From: Proteobacteria bacterium UBA4656
GTDB taxonomy: Bacteria; Pseudomonadota; Gammaproteobacteria; Xanthomonadales; Ahniellaceae
NCBI GenBank assembly: GCA_002405525.1
Contig: DHLY01000077.1
Span: forward strand, 1,835-45,430
DNA: 43,596 nucleotides
Direction: 5' to 3'
The stretch's first letter is position 1; each line of letters begins with the position of its first letter. Shown here piece by piece: positions 26,701 through 34,050 of this stretch. The notes beneath the pieces are model-generated. The model was not told the origin of the DNA, searched no databases, and worked only from the letters and a program-made list of their open reading frames with translations. The translations under genes were made by a program, and so were the position numbers.

Positions 26701-27436
26701 GGTCGACGATCCGGAGCCTCCCGACCCGCAGCGGCCTTGGCGGGCGCGGGTGCAGGTTACGCTGGGCGACGACGTACGGCTCACCGGCTTCGGCTTCGAC
26801 GGCACGCTCGCCGGCGCGCTGGAGGTGACGCAGCGACAGGGCGCGCAGGCGCTGGCCAGCGGCGAGGTGACCCTGCTCGGCCGCTACTCGGCCTACGGCC
26901 AGCGGCTCGACATCCGCCGCGGAGGGCTGCGGTGGGCCAACAGCCCGGTGGCCGAACCGACCCTCGACCTGCGCGCGGAACGCAAGGTGCGCGGCGAGAC
27001 GGTCGCGCTCGAGGTCCGTGGCAGCGCCGCCAGTCCGATCTCGCAGGTCATCGCCGCACCCGGGACCAGCGACAGCGAGGCCCTGGCGTTGCTGGTGACC
27101 GGCCGCCCGCTCAATCGCGCCGGCGCGGAGGACCGCGCGCGGCTGTCAGAGGCCTCTGCCGCACTCGGCGCCGTGGGCAGCCAGCTGCTCACCCGCAGCC
27201 TCGGCGGGCGCCTCGGCCTGGACGAGATCGGGGTATCCAACGACACCCGGCTCGACGGCGAGGCCTTCACCCTCGGCAAGTACCTCTCACCGAGACTCTA
27301 CGTCGGCTACGGAATCGGCATCCTCACCCGTGGCGAGGTGTTCACCGTGCGCTACCTCGTCACCGACCGCATCGAGATCGAAGCCAACACCGGCGCCACC
27401 CAGCGCGCGGCGCTCAACTGGCGCATCGAACGCTGA
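23795..27436 (+). CDS. tamB: Translocation and assembly module protein TamB
   Basis: The 1213-residue protein has an N-terminal inner-membrane anchor (residues about 4-24, VLALVALLATAGLLAAGWLL). A very long repetitive beta-helical body rich in alternating hydrophobic strands (LRIDDVRLARVRVEL, GALSLDLGRPFAI) follows. The conserved C-terminal TamB/DUF490 domain includes GTSDSEALALLVTGRPLN and SPRLYVGYGIGI, ending in a beta-rich tail. It spans the periplasm as a hydrophobic groove that contacts TamA and lipids. Length is typical. The ATG overlaps the tamA stop by one base. It converges on the alkaline phosphatase gene with only 17 bases between the stops and no clear terminator. Confidence 0.93.
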   Translation: MRRVLALVALLATAGLLAAGWLLGTASGARWVATRAVAAVPGLALDTVEGSLGGTLRVGALHWEDGQMRVAARGLSATLSLSALARGEAVLSGLVAEQVTVEVGSTPAPVPDGQATRAQRFDLPTLRIDDVRLARVRVELQAAAVELDHLHGRLLLDGPRIAVESLDLAGPDGRVAGALSLDLGRPFAIAAADLRFDVAVRQRRWAGEARLRPGAGGDALSATLRAPLAASLEGDVDPGWTRARLALRLPRQTGGPVGVDGALEADLRATLDDGRWMPRGTLAAGADTLSLDDGALRLAADHVAVEGLRIASTHHGSVRIDGRAPRGAGDWALRIDADDLRWPRDGAPPLRIAGGVAVDGAADAPRFRAAFDLAADDLPDGRLSGLIAWTGGGLRFESVRLDLPRGGATIDGALSFAAPALLEARIARFDPALFAPAWPGAVDARVRFDGTLARGVATGDLRIDAIGGTLRGRAIGGDARLRFVEGRWRDGSVALSAAAARLVATAGDAGRRIDARLEVPEIGDLWPDGAGAIDAQWRRDGGDLLRLRLRDVSASGARIAEGDAELALAPGADGPIAARIVGSGVGIGGQKLVRLSLAIEGTRGAHVAALQVDGGRMRGASARLAGGWRDGGWRGLVETFEGRAGAAGLRLREPAALRVSPDESAIGPACLDLTGGSLCLTARHAATGGDAQFALEGLSLGALREWLGDERVPALEGLASGDGMLRWDGTGLSQARATLSSPRGLARLPRRPDLDLGYRDLTLAAQFADGAGRVEGGARLVPEGRIDLVAELSRLGDRIGIDAVLDLRIADLSGIEAFTTTIAEPEGEVRGQLRLRGGALPPSISGALALTGFTAQVPAQALRLRDGVLVLAGVPGKLVLRGSVVSGDGTLTVDGRIDAGDPVPALLRIGGARVRVANTPNLSLLASPDLTLALRDGRWQLDGAVDIPRARIGASKLESSADRSPDVVVVDDPEPPDPQRPWRARVQVTLGDDVRLTGFGFDGTLAGALEVTQRQGAQALASGEVTLLGRYSAYGQRLDIRRGGLRWANSPVAEPTLDLRAERKVRGETVALEVRGSAASPISQVIAAPGTSDSEALALLVTGRPLNRAGAEDRARLSEASAALGAVGSQLLTRSLGGRLGLDEIGVSNDTRLDGEAFTLGKYLSPRLYVGYGIGILTRGEVFTVRYLVTDRIEIEANTGATQRAALNWRIER

Positions 27437-27453
27437 CGGCCGGAGAGCCCGCC

Positions 27454-28725
27454 TCAGTCGATGCGGCGCTCGAACAGGCCCAGGTAGAGCGCGCGGTAGA
27501 TGTCGGTGGAATCGATGGTGCCACGCACCAGGTCCGCTCCCGGCCCGAAGGCGTGCGCCACCACACCGCCGCTGCCGTCGCTCGACGAGGCCCAGGTGGC
27601 GATGAACGGCAGGCGCACGCCGGCGCGGTCGGGGGCGGCGAGGAACGGCAAGCCGTCGGGCCCGCCGTCCTGCGGCGCGCCGTTTTCGCCGCGCGGCGCG
27701 ACCTTGCGACCCACGACCACGTCGTCGCCGGTCACCAGCAGCCCGCCGCAGTCCGAGTCGGACGCCAGCACCAGCGTGGTCTGGCCGTGGCGCCGCGCGA
27801 ATTCGAGCGCGACGCGCACCGCACGGTCGGCGCCCGCGCCTGCGTCGAACACGGCGCCGGCATGGTTGTCGCCGCCGAAGTTGTCGGTCGCTTCCTCGTT
27901 GCCGACCAGCAGGAAGCCGTCGGCATCGCGCGACAGGCGCGCAATGGCGAAGGCGATCATCGCGTCGAAGCGTGGTGCCTGCGGCTGGAACGCCGGCAGC
28001 CGGCGCTTTCGCAGCTGCTCCTCGTTCCCCTCATTGAAGGTCTCCTCGGCTGCGAACAGACCCAGCACCAGCGGCGTGTCCGGCGACAGTGCCGCCAGCT
28101 CGTCGGCGGTGAAGACCACCGCATAGCCGGCCGCGCGCGCCTCCTCGACCAGGTTGCGGTCGTCGGTGCGCACGCCCTCGCCGTGTCGCCCGCGCACGCC
28201 CTTCGGCAGGAAGAACATCTCGCCTCCGCCGAGCGCGACCTCGGGCTTCGCGGCGAGGATCTGCGCGGCGATCGCCGCCTCGTCGTCGCGGTCGGCCACC
28301 GAGGCGAGGAAGGCGCCGGTGCCGGGCTCGGTGACGCTGGAGGAGTTCACGATGCCGACCGCCTTCCCGGCGTGCTGTGCCTCGCGCATGATCGATCCGG
28401 CGAAGCCCGAGCGCGCGGCCGGCGGCGCCTTGCCATCGATGCTGCCGTAGGATTCCACCTGCGCGCGCAAACCCCACGCATGAGACGTCGCGCCGCCGTT
28501 CGAGCTGGCGGTGACGCGGTCGGACAGCGGGCCGACGTAAGCCGCCACGTTCGGCAGTTCATCGATCGCGATGCGGCCATCCGGGCCGGCTTCCAGCAGC
28601 CGCACGCCCATCCACGTGTTGGCGCCCATGCCGTCGGGGTGAAGGAAGATCGCACTGCGCTGCGCCACCGCAGGTGCAGCGGCGAGGACCAGCGCGACGA
28701 AGACAACGGATCCTGGAGGTCTCAC
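27454..28725 (-). CDS. Exported alkaline phosphatase-family protein
   Basis: The 423-residue protein has a signal peptide (MRPPGSVVFVALVLAAAPAVAQ) and an alkaline phosphatase fold. SAIFLHPDGMGANTW carries the first metal Asp, and SSNGGATSHAWG is the region of the nucleophile. GIVNSSSVTEPGTGAFLAS, GGGEMFFLP and GGDNHAGAVFDAG follow. The usual ADHxTGG metal motif is replaced by ASDSDCGGL. This variant pattern defines a divergent branch of the PF00245 family, so the substrate and metal set may differ from PhoA. The start is GTG 28725 with GGAG about eight bases upstream. It follows the TonB receptor gene by 74 bases on the same strand, implying shared expression and perhaps a common phosphorylated substrate. 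Confidence 0.85.
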   Translation of the reverse strand: MRPPGSVVFVALVLAAAPAVAQRSAIFLHPDGMGANTWMGVRLLEAGPDGRIAIDELPNVAAYVGPLSDRVTASSNGGATSHAWGLRAQVESYGSIDGKAPPAARSGFAGSIMREAQHAGKAVGIVNSSSVTEPGTGAFLASVADRDDEAAIAAQILAAKPEVALGGGEMFFLPKGVRGRHGEGVRTDDRNLVEEARAAGYAVVFTADELAALSPDTPLVLGLFAAEETFNEGNEEQLRKRRLPAFQPQAPRFDAMIAFAIARLSRDADGFLLVGNEEATDNFGGDNHAGAVFDAGAGADRAVRVALEFARRHGQTTLVLASDSDCGGLLVTGDDVVVGRKVAPRGENGAPQDGGPDGLPFLAAPDRAGVRLPFIATWASSSDGSGGVVAHAFGPGADLVRGTIDSTDIYRALYLGLFERRID

Positions 28726-28799
28726 GCGGGGCTCCGATCACGGAAACGAAGGCGGCGCGCCCGTTGCCGGGCGCGCCGCCGGATACGCCGATTATCGGC

Positions 28800-31097
28800 T
28801 CAGAACGTGTAGCGCGCCACCAGCTGGAACACCGGACCGCCGGTCTCGGTCTCGAGTTCGTACTCGTCGTCGTCGCGGTCGAACTGTTCGTCGATGGTGT
28901 TGAACTTGTCGAACACCTCGTCCTTCGACGCGTCGTTGAGGTTCGAGCCGGTCAGGCGGACCGCGAGGCGCTCGCCGAAGCGCTTTTCGATGAATGCCTC
29001 GACATCGGCGCCGTAGGAGGTGGTGACCTCCTCGCCGACGATGCGCCCGAAGGCCTCGCCCTGCTTGCGCCAGGTCACGCCGAACGACGCGCCCCAGGCC
29101 GACAGGTCCTGGATGAAGCCGATGTTCGCGACGTAGTCGGACTGGTCGTTGAAGCGGCGCTCGCCGAACACGTCCTCGATCTCGCTGTCCAGCCACGAGT
29201 AGTTGAGGAACACACCGGTGTCGTCGAGCCCGAAGGCCGACAGCGGGGTCGAGAGGTCGAATTCCACGCCCCACACCTCGCCGTCGCCGGTGTTGCGCGG
29301 CTGCAGGACCAGGGTGCCGTCGCCCTCGCTGCCCTCGACGCCGGTGCTGGCCACCTCGATCAGGTCGGTGATGTCGCGGTAGAAGAAGTTGACGCCGAAC
29401 ACGCCGCGCTGGCCGAGTCGACGCTCGTAGCCGAGGTCGAAGCCCCAGGCCTTCTCGGGCTCGAGGTCGGGGTTGCCGAGCAGGTCGTTGTCGCCCAGTT
29501 CCGCTTCCAGCAGGGCCGGCGTGATCAGGTCGAAATTCGGGCGCCGCATGCTGCGCGCGATCGAACCCGTGACGCGGTCGTCCTCGCTGAGGTTCCAGCG
29601 CAGGTGCAGGGACGGCAGGAACTCGTCGTAGTCCTTTTCGCTGCGCGCCTCGTCGGCGTCCACCGTGGCGTCGTCGATCGACACGTCGGTGGTCTGCCAG
29701 CGCAGGCCGGCCTCCCACTCGAAGGCACCGGACACGCCGCTGGCCTTGACGAACGGATCGAGCCGGTCTTCCTCGATCGTGTTCAGGCCGCCCGGCGGCG
29801 GCAGAAAAGGACCGAAGGTGCCGGGGATCACCGGGCGCGCCGCGGGCGGGTTCGGAATGGTGATCCGGTTGCGATCGGCGAGGATCGACGTGTCGCGCTC
29901 CTTGCCGACGTACTGCACGCCGAACTTCCAGCGCAGGGCGTCGTCGCCGCGCTCGTGCCAGAACTCGGCGCTGAACTCCTTGTCGACCAGGTCGCGGAAC
30001 TCCTGGTCACCGGTGAAGCGGTCGTCCTCCGGGAACGGGTTCGCGTCGCGCAGGTACTCGACCTCGTCCTCGAACTCGAACTGCTCGTCGTCGTAGCGCG
30101 CGTAGGCGATGCGAGCCTTGTTGTCGCCGCCGAAGGCCTCCTGCCGCCAGCCACCCTCGACGTTCCAGTTCGTGGTGTCGATGTCGATGTCGTTGGCGTT
30201 GATGGTCAGCAGGTTCGGGGTGGTCTCGATGCCGCTGCGGTATTCGATCGAATCCTCGTCCTGCAGGCGGTCGGTGCGCACGTAGAAGGCGCTGAAGTCG
30301 AGCTGGCCGCCGTCGATCGGCAGCACGTAGGACGCGTTCGCCGAGTAGTCGGTGCCGCTGCGCACATCGGTCTGCACCTCGGTGTTCTCGAGGGTGCCAC
30401 CGGGCTCGTCGAAGCGCGCGCTGAACTTGTCCTTCGGGTTGCGGCGTCCCTGGACGTTGGCGCCGAGCAGCAGCCGGCCCGGGCCGAACTCGCCTCCCCA
30501 CACCGCGCCGCCGGTGCCGCGGGTGACGTCGTCGTCGTAGCGCAGGCCGCCGAGGCGCACGTAGCCGCCGTCGAGCGAGTAGCCGTCGCGCAAGACGATG
30601 TTCAGGGTTCCGGCGATCGCATCGCCGCTACGGTCGGCCGAGTGCGCACGCACGATCTCGATGCGCTCGACCAGCTCGGCAGGGATGCGATCGACGAAGA
30701 ACGAGCGGTCGAAACCGGCGCCGGGAATGCGCTCGCCGTTGATCAGGATCTGGGTGTAGCCCGGATCGAGGCCACGCATGCGCACGCCGTCGTACTCGAG
30801 CACGTCGGAGAGGAAGGCCACGCTCGGAACGCGCTTGAGCATGTCGCCGACGGTCAGCGGTTCGAAGCGCTGGAAGTACTCCAGGTCGTAGGAGAGTGTC
30901 GGCGCCACCGCTTCGGTGCGATCGCGGTAAACGTTGGCCGTGACTTCGACTTTCTCCAGTTCCCGCGGCGCAACCTCAGCTTTCGCCGACGCGCCGTCGG
31001 CTGCCTGCGGTGCCGCCGCCGCAGTCTCTGCGCGGTGCACGGCAGGCGCCAGGTACAACACGGAAAACAGCGCGATCGCGAGCCGGTTCCTGTTCAT
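28800..31097 (-). CDS. TonB-dependent outer-membrane receptor
   Basis: The 765-residue receptor has a signal peptide (MNRNRLAIALFSVLYLAPAVHRA) and a short linker with EKVEVTANVYRDR, likely containing the TonB box. The plug domain (about 50-175) includes GDMLKRVPSVAFLSD, GVRMRGLDPGYTQILINGE and RIEIVRAHSADRSGDAIAGT. A 22-strand-type barrel ends in FQLVARYTF with a terminal Phe. Extracellular loops are unusually acidic (EFEDEVEY, DRDDDEYELETE), which suggests a cationic or metal-chelated ligand. Substrate is not known. ATG 31097 has GAGG eight bases upstream. It precedes the alkaline phosphatase, with which it likely forms an operon. Confidence 0.92.
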   Translation of the reverse strand: MNRNRLAIALFSVLYLAPAVHRAETAAAAPQAADGASAKAEVAPRELEKVEVTANVYRDRTEAVAPTLSYDLEYFQRFEPLTVGDMLKRVPSVAFLSDVLEYDGVRMRGLDPGYTQILINGERIPGAGFDRSFFVDRIPAELVERIEIVRAHSADRSGDAIAGTLNIVLRDGYSLDGGYVRLGGLRYDDDVTRGTGGAVWGGEFGPGRLLLGANVQGRRNPKDKFSARFDEPGGTLENTEVQTDVRSGTDYSANASYVLPIDGGQLDFSAFYVRTDRLQDEDSIEYRSGIETTPNLLTINANDIDIDTTNWNVEGGWRQEAFGGDNKARIAYARYDDEQFEFEDEVEYLRDANPFPEDDRFTGDQEFRDLVDKEFSAEFWHERGDDALRWKFGVQYVGKERDTSILADRNRITIPNPPAARPVIPGTFGPFLPPPGGLNTIEEDRLDPFVKASGVSGAFEWEAGLRWQTTDVSIDDATVDADEARSEKDYDEFLPSLHLRWNLSEDDRVTGSIARSMRRPNFDLITPALLEAELGDNDLLGNPDLEPEKAWGFDLGYERRLGQRGVFGVNFFYRDITDLIEVASTGVEGSEGDGTLVLQPRNTGDGEVWGVEFDLSTPLSAFGLDDTGVFLNYSWLDSEIEDVFGERRFNDQSDYVANIGFIQDLSAWGASFGVTWRKQGEAFGRIVGEEVTTSYGADVEAFIEKRFGERLAVRLTGSNLNDASKDEVFDKFNTIDEQFDRDDDEYELETETGGPVFQLVARYTF

Positions 31098-31414
31098 GGT
31101 CGATCCTCTGCGGGCGAAGCGGCCAGCGTCAGGGCGCGGCGTTGCAAGGCCATGACCGCTCGGTGACGATCGAGACGCGTCCGTTGCGAGCCCCGCCATC
31201 ACCTCTCCATTCGACCCGTCCGAACAGCGATACTGTCGAGCTTATCGGGGACCCCACCACGACAATGCGAAAACCCCGGTTGGCAAGCCTGCTCAAACCG
31301 GGCATCTTGCGCAGGAGAGGCGCGGGGCGCAGTGATTTGGCGGGAAGAGGCGGTGGCTGGTTCCACCATCTTGCCCTTCCAGTGGCCGCGGGGGTTGACG
31401 GACCGTTTGCTGTC

Positions 31415-31438
31415 GTAAGCTTCGCTTACAGAGTAAGC
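31415..31438. promoter_or_regulatory. Candidate operator: GTAAGC inverted repeat plus third copy
   Basis: GTAAGC-TTC-GCTTAC forms a perfect palindrome at 31415-31429 and a third GTAAGC follows at 31433-31438. A TTGACG box lies at 31395-31400, about 20 bases left of the palindrome. The site is about 320 bases upstream of the TonB receptor start. It may bind a dimeric regulator; the target promoter is uncertain. Confidence 0.3.
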
Positions 31439-31530
31439 AAATCTGTTGATAACCGAGCAGAATCACTGTTCTGCCCTACTTGCCCGACGCTCGCGCAGCC
31501 CTACGGCGCCCTGCCGTTCGTGGGGCCGCA

Positions 31531-31613
31531 GCCGCCTTGCGGCGGCAGCAGGCGGTCCAGGGAGGGACCGCCCGCGCGCCTCCCACATGCCCGGCGGTCC
31601 AGGGACGGACTGC
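31531..31613. repeat. Cluster of three consecutive GC-rich hairpins
   Basis: Hairpin one is GCCGCC (31531-31536) against GGCGGC (31541-31546). Hairpin two is GGCGGTCC (31551-31558), loop AGGGAG, GGACCGCC (31565-31572). Hairpin three is GCGGTCC (31594-31600), loop AGGGAC, GGACTGC (31607-31613). Hairpins two and three share the GCGGTCCAGGGA motif, so they look like a diverged duplication. No T-tract follows any of them. Confidence 0.55.
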
Positions 31614-31747
31614 TCGGGCTCCCTGCGCAGGCGATCGCTGGCCCGAATCCCCGGCCCCGATCGCCTTGCCACGGCGCCAGCAATCGCTGCGCCGGCGGCC
31701 CGTCCGGCCGCGGCCCAGCCTCAGGGAAACCGCCCGCGCCGTATCGG

Positions 31748-32401
31748 TCAGCGCGGTTCCCCCGCCCAGGCACACCCCGCATAGCGCAGGCCGCCGATCG
31801 TGAACTCGATCGCCCAGTCGGTGGCGCGGCGCGCCATCGGATCCTCGCAGCGCCGCGGACGCAGGACCACATGGATCGCATCCGTGCCTGCGCGCCCTGA
31901 GTAGGTCCAGGCCAGGCCATCGGCGGGCTCAAACGGCCGGTAGCGGAAGAACAGGGCCGGCGCCTGCGCCCGGCGCAGCGTCAGGTAACGCCGACTAACC
32001 GAAAGGGTCCAGTCTCCGCCCGCGGCTCGCCAGACGAATTCACCGAGGTCTTCGGTGCAGCGGGGCCCGTCGCGCTCGACGCGCCGCAATCGTTCGATGC
32101 GCCACCGACCGTCGGCTTCGCGCACCATGTCCGCATCGGCGGCCACCGACCCGTCGGCACCGCCGTGCAGGCGAGCCACGAGGTCGGCCGCCGCTCTCGC
32201 CGCCGGCGTGTCGCGCACGGCGGCGGCGTCGCCGGCGCACGCGGCGAAAGCCAGGTCGCCGCGTGCCAGGGCCAGTTCGCCGAGCGCGCGCTGCACCGGC
32301 GCGCCCGTGGCGCCCGGCGACAGAAGCACAGCGAGCAGGATGTGCGTGTACGGCATCGACGGCGCGAGGCGATCGGGCAACGACGGGCGCGAGTATCGCA
32401 T
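31748..32401 (-). CDS. Uncharacterised exported protein, COG3650-like
   Basis: The product is 217 residues from ATG 32401, or 202 from ATG 32356; neither start has a good ribosome site. A hydrophobic segment PYTHILLAVLLSPGATGA near the N-terminus looks like a signal peptide. The middle has LAFAACAGDAA and the C-terminal half has CTEDLGEFVWRAAGGDWTLS, IHVVLRPRRCEDPMA and IEFTIGGLRYAGCAW. The last pattern (Cys-x-Asp-x-Met, then a GCA/GCG ending) resembles small periplasmic proteins of the COG3650 group, whose role is unknown. The PyrR-like gene lies 197 bases upstream on the same strand. Confidence 0.65.
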   Translation of the reverse strand: MRYSRPSLPDRLAPSMPYTHILLAVLLSPGATGAPVQRALGELALARGDLAFAACAGDAAAVRDTPAARAAADLVARLHGGADGSVAADADMVREADGRWRIERLRRVERDGPRCTEDLGEFVWRAAGGDWTLSVSRRYLTLRRAQAPALFFRYRPFEPADGLAWTYSGRAGTDAIHVVLRPRRCEDPMARRATDWAIEFTIGGLRYAGCAWAGEPR

Positions 32402-32598
32402 GCGACCCCGGAAGGGTGTTGAAAACCACCCTGCTGGCGCGCGGCATGGATGCCGCGCTCGCGAATCGATCGCGCACGCGATGGTTGCGGCAGAAGCGAC
32501 TACGGTCACGTGCCGGACTCGCGACATCGAGACAGCGCGGGAAAGCACCTTCTCGACGACCTGCATGAGCGCCGGCACGAATACTGCGGCGCCGGCGA

Positions 32599-33162
32599 TC
32601 AGGCAACCGGCGGCGGCGGAAACCAGAGATCGATCGCGAGCTCGGCCTCGAACGGCGGCACGTTGCACTCGACTACCGCTGCGTCGGGAATGCGCAGGGT
32701 GGCTCCGACGACGTCGACCCGAAGCGGCAGCACGGCCACGGCCCGGTCGACCAGCACCACCGTGCGCACCGCGCGCGCGCCAGCGTCCACCAGCCAGCGA
32801 ACCGCGCGCAAGAGCGAGTGCCCCTGGTAGAGCACGTCATCGACCAGCACCACGTCGCGGCCATGCACGGCCGCAGCGACATCGGGACCCTGCTCGGTCA
32901 ACTGGGTATCGGGATGCAGCAGCCGCAGGTCGTCCGCATAGCGCTTGATGTGAAGGTCCAATCGACGCAGCGACACGGCGGCGCCCCCTGTCGCGAGACG
33001 CGCGCCCAGCGCGTCCGCCAGCGGCGCGCCGCGTCGACGCACGCCGACCAGCAGCATGGTGGAAGGATCGCGCACCCACGGGGCGAGGTCACGCGCCATG
33101 CGGTCGAGCACGGCCTCGGTGGCCGCGCGGTCATAAAGCCGGAACCGTCTTTCGGCAGTCAT
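32599..33162 (-). CDS. PyrR-like phosphoribosyltransferase
   Basis: The 187-residue type I phosphoribosyltransferase aligns along its length with PyrR. LLVGVRRRGAPLADALGARL corresponds to the VGIKTRG segment. The PRPP-binding motif is VVLVDDVLYQGHSLLRAV, with VLVDRAVAVLPLRVDVVG downstream. The usual YTGRT of the PRPP loop is YQGHS here. Gram-positive PyrR regulates pyr operons by mRNA binding and has uracil phosphoribosyltransferase activity. No pyrimidine genes are adjacent, so a salvage or unrelated role is possible. The ATG at 33162 has GAGG about eleven bases upstream. Confidence 0.82.
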   Translation of the reverse strand: MTAERRFRLYDRAATEAVLDRMARDLAPWVRDPSTMLLVGVRRRGAPLADALGARLATGGAAVSLRRLDLHIKRYADDLRLLHPDTQLTEQGPDVAAAVHGRDVVLVDDVLYQGHSLLRAVRWLVDAGARAVRTVVLVDRAVAVLPLRVDVVGATLRIPDAAVVECNVPPFEAELAIDLWFPPPPVA

Positions 33163-33268
33163 CGCTTCGTCCTCGCGCGTGCGGCCACGCCCCGATCTTG
33201 CCTCGCCGGACAGGCCGCGGGAAGGCGGCCGCGGCTAAGATGCCGCGGACGACGCCCGGGAGCGCGCC

Positions 33269-33667
33269 TTGAGATTCCTGCTCGGACTGCTGCTCGGTGT
33301 ACTCGCCGGCGCCATGCTCGCCCTGTTCTACGCCAACCTGAGCCGTGCGCAGGGCGCGTATGCGCGGGGCGTCATGGTCGGCATGCAGCACCACTACGAC
33401 GCCCTGCGCCGCCAGTTGGCCGACCCGCAGTGTCCCCCGACGGCCTCCCGCATCCCCCTGTCGCGCCTGCGCTCGCTGTCCACCGAGGTCGTGCCGGCCT
33501 TCATCGAGGCGCGCGAACCGGGCCCGGACTTCGAGCAGCGCCATCGGGCGCTGCTTGCCGCGATCGACGCCGCGCTCGCCGCGCCCCCCGCCGACTGCGT
33601 GGGCCTCAACGCGGTGGTGCAGGACCTCCGCGACCGCTGCGAGGCCTGCCACCTGGCATTCCGCTGA
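33269..33667 (+). CDS. Membrane-anchored cytochrome c'-like (class II c-type) protein
   Basis: The 132-residue protein starts with a single hydrophobic anchor (MRFLLGLLLGVLAGAMLALFY), uncleaved or signal-like. A helical domain follows and ends in CEACHLAFR. A CxxCH haem motif close to the C-terminus, followed by a hydrophobic residue and Arg, is the hallmark of cytochrome c' four-helix bundles. Length after the anchor (about 105 residues) is shorter than classical cytochrome c' (about 125-130). The start is TTG 33269 with GGGAG about eight bases upstream. Two further Cys (PQCP and ADCVG) could form a disulfide. Electron-transfer or gas-binding role is inferred only from the motif. Confidence 0.65.
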   Translation: MRFLLGLLLGVLAGAMLALFYANLSRAQGAYARGVMVGMQHHYDALRRQLADPQCPPTASRIPLSRLRSLSTEVVPAFIEAREPGPDFEQRHRALLAAIDAALAAPPADCVGLNAVVQDLRDRCEACHLAFR

Positions 33668-33909
33668 GGGCCAAGCCGCAACTAGTGATCGTCGCCCGCA
33701 GGGCAACCCCTGCCGACCGCTGCCACGACCGCTGCAGGACCGCGGCGAAGGCGGTCGGCATTCGGCCGGGTGGTGCGCGGCCACGACGGACACGAAGGCC
33801 GGAACCGGCGCCGGCAGATTCCGTCTCCCATCCTCGCCCCGGTTAGCGCGCGCGGGGGCCCGCGATGCGGCGGACTTTGCCCGCAGGCAGCGCCTCGCAA
33901 CCCGTCAAA

Positions 33910-34050
33910 CAAACCGCATCCGGTGGGTTTTTTCCAGTCGCGCGTCCGGAACAGGTCCGGACTCGCTCCGGCGAATCATGCACTGGCGCGCATGACTCGC
34001 GCGCAGGCCATCCACGGCCTGCCAGAGAGGCTGTTCTTCACGGCCTCTCA
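33910..34050 (+). repeat. Interspersed multi-hairpin element, copy 5
   Basis: It is nearly complete: AACC/GGGTT with a T-run (about 33911-33933), the CGCGCGTCCGG block, GGTCCGGACTCGCT (33953-33966) and TCATGC/GCATGA around CTGGCGC. GGCC-ATCCAC-GGCC follows, and the end stem is GAGAGGCTGT (34025-34034) against ACGGCCTCTC (34040-34049) with one G-U pair. The minus-strand redoxin gene stops at TGA 34050-34048, at the base of the stem. The 240 bases to its left (33668-33909), after the cytochrome gene, show nothing recognisable. Confidence 0.92.

Larger units (their letters stand above)
31098..31747. other. 650-base gene-free stretch upstream of the TonB receptor
   Basis: No frame here has protein-like composition. 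The right half (about 31490-31745) is GC-rich with three adjacent hairpins (see 31531-31613). The middle holds a GTAAGC palindrome (31415-31429) and an AT-richer patch, CAAATCTGTTGATAACC. The left part should contain the TonB receptor promoter and leader; CCCGGTT (31275-31281) pairs with AACCGGG (31296-31302). The size is exceptional for this compact region. Confidence 0.6.

Noticed and set aside
31410..31430. Pho box upstream of the phosphatase operon
   Set aside because: CTGTCGTAAGC superficially resembles a PhoB half-site, but the second half is inverted instead of a direct 11-base repeat, and it is about 320 bases from the gene.
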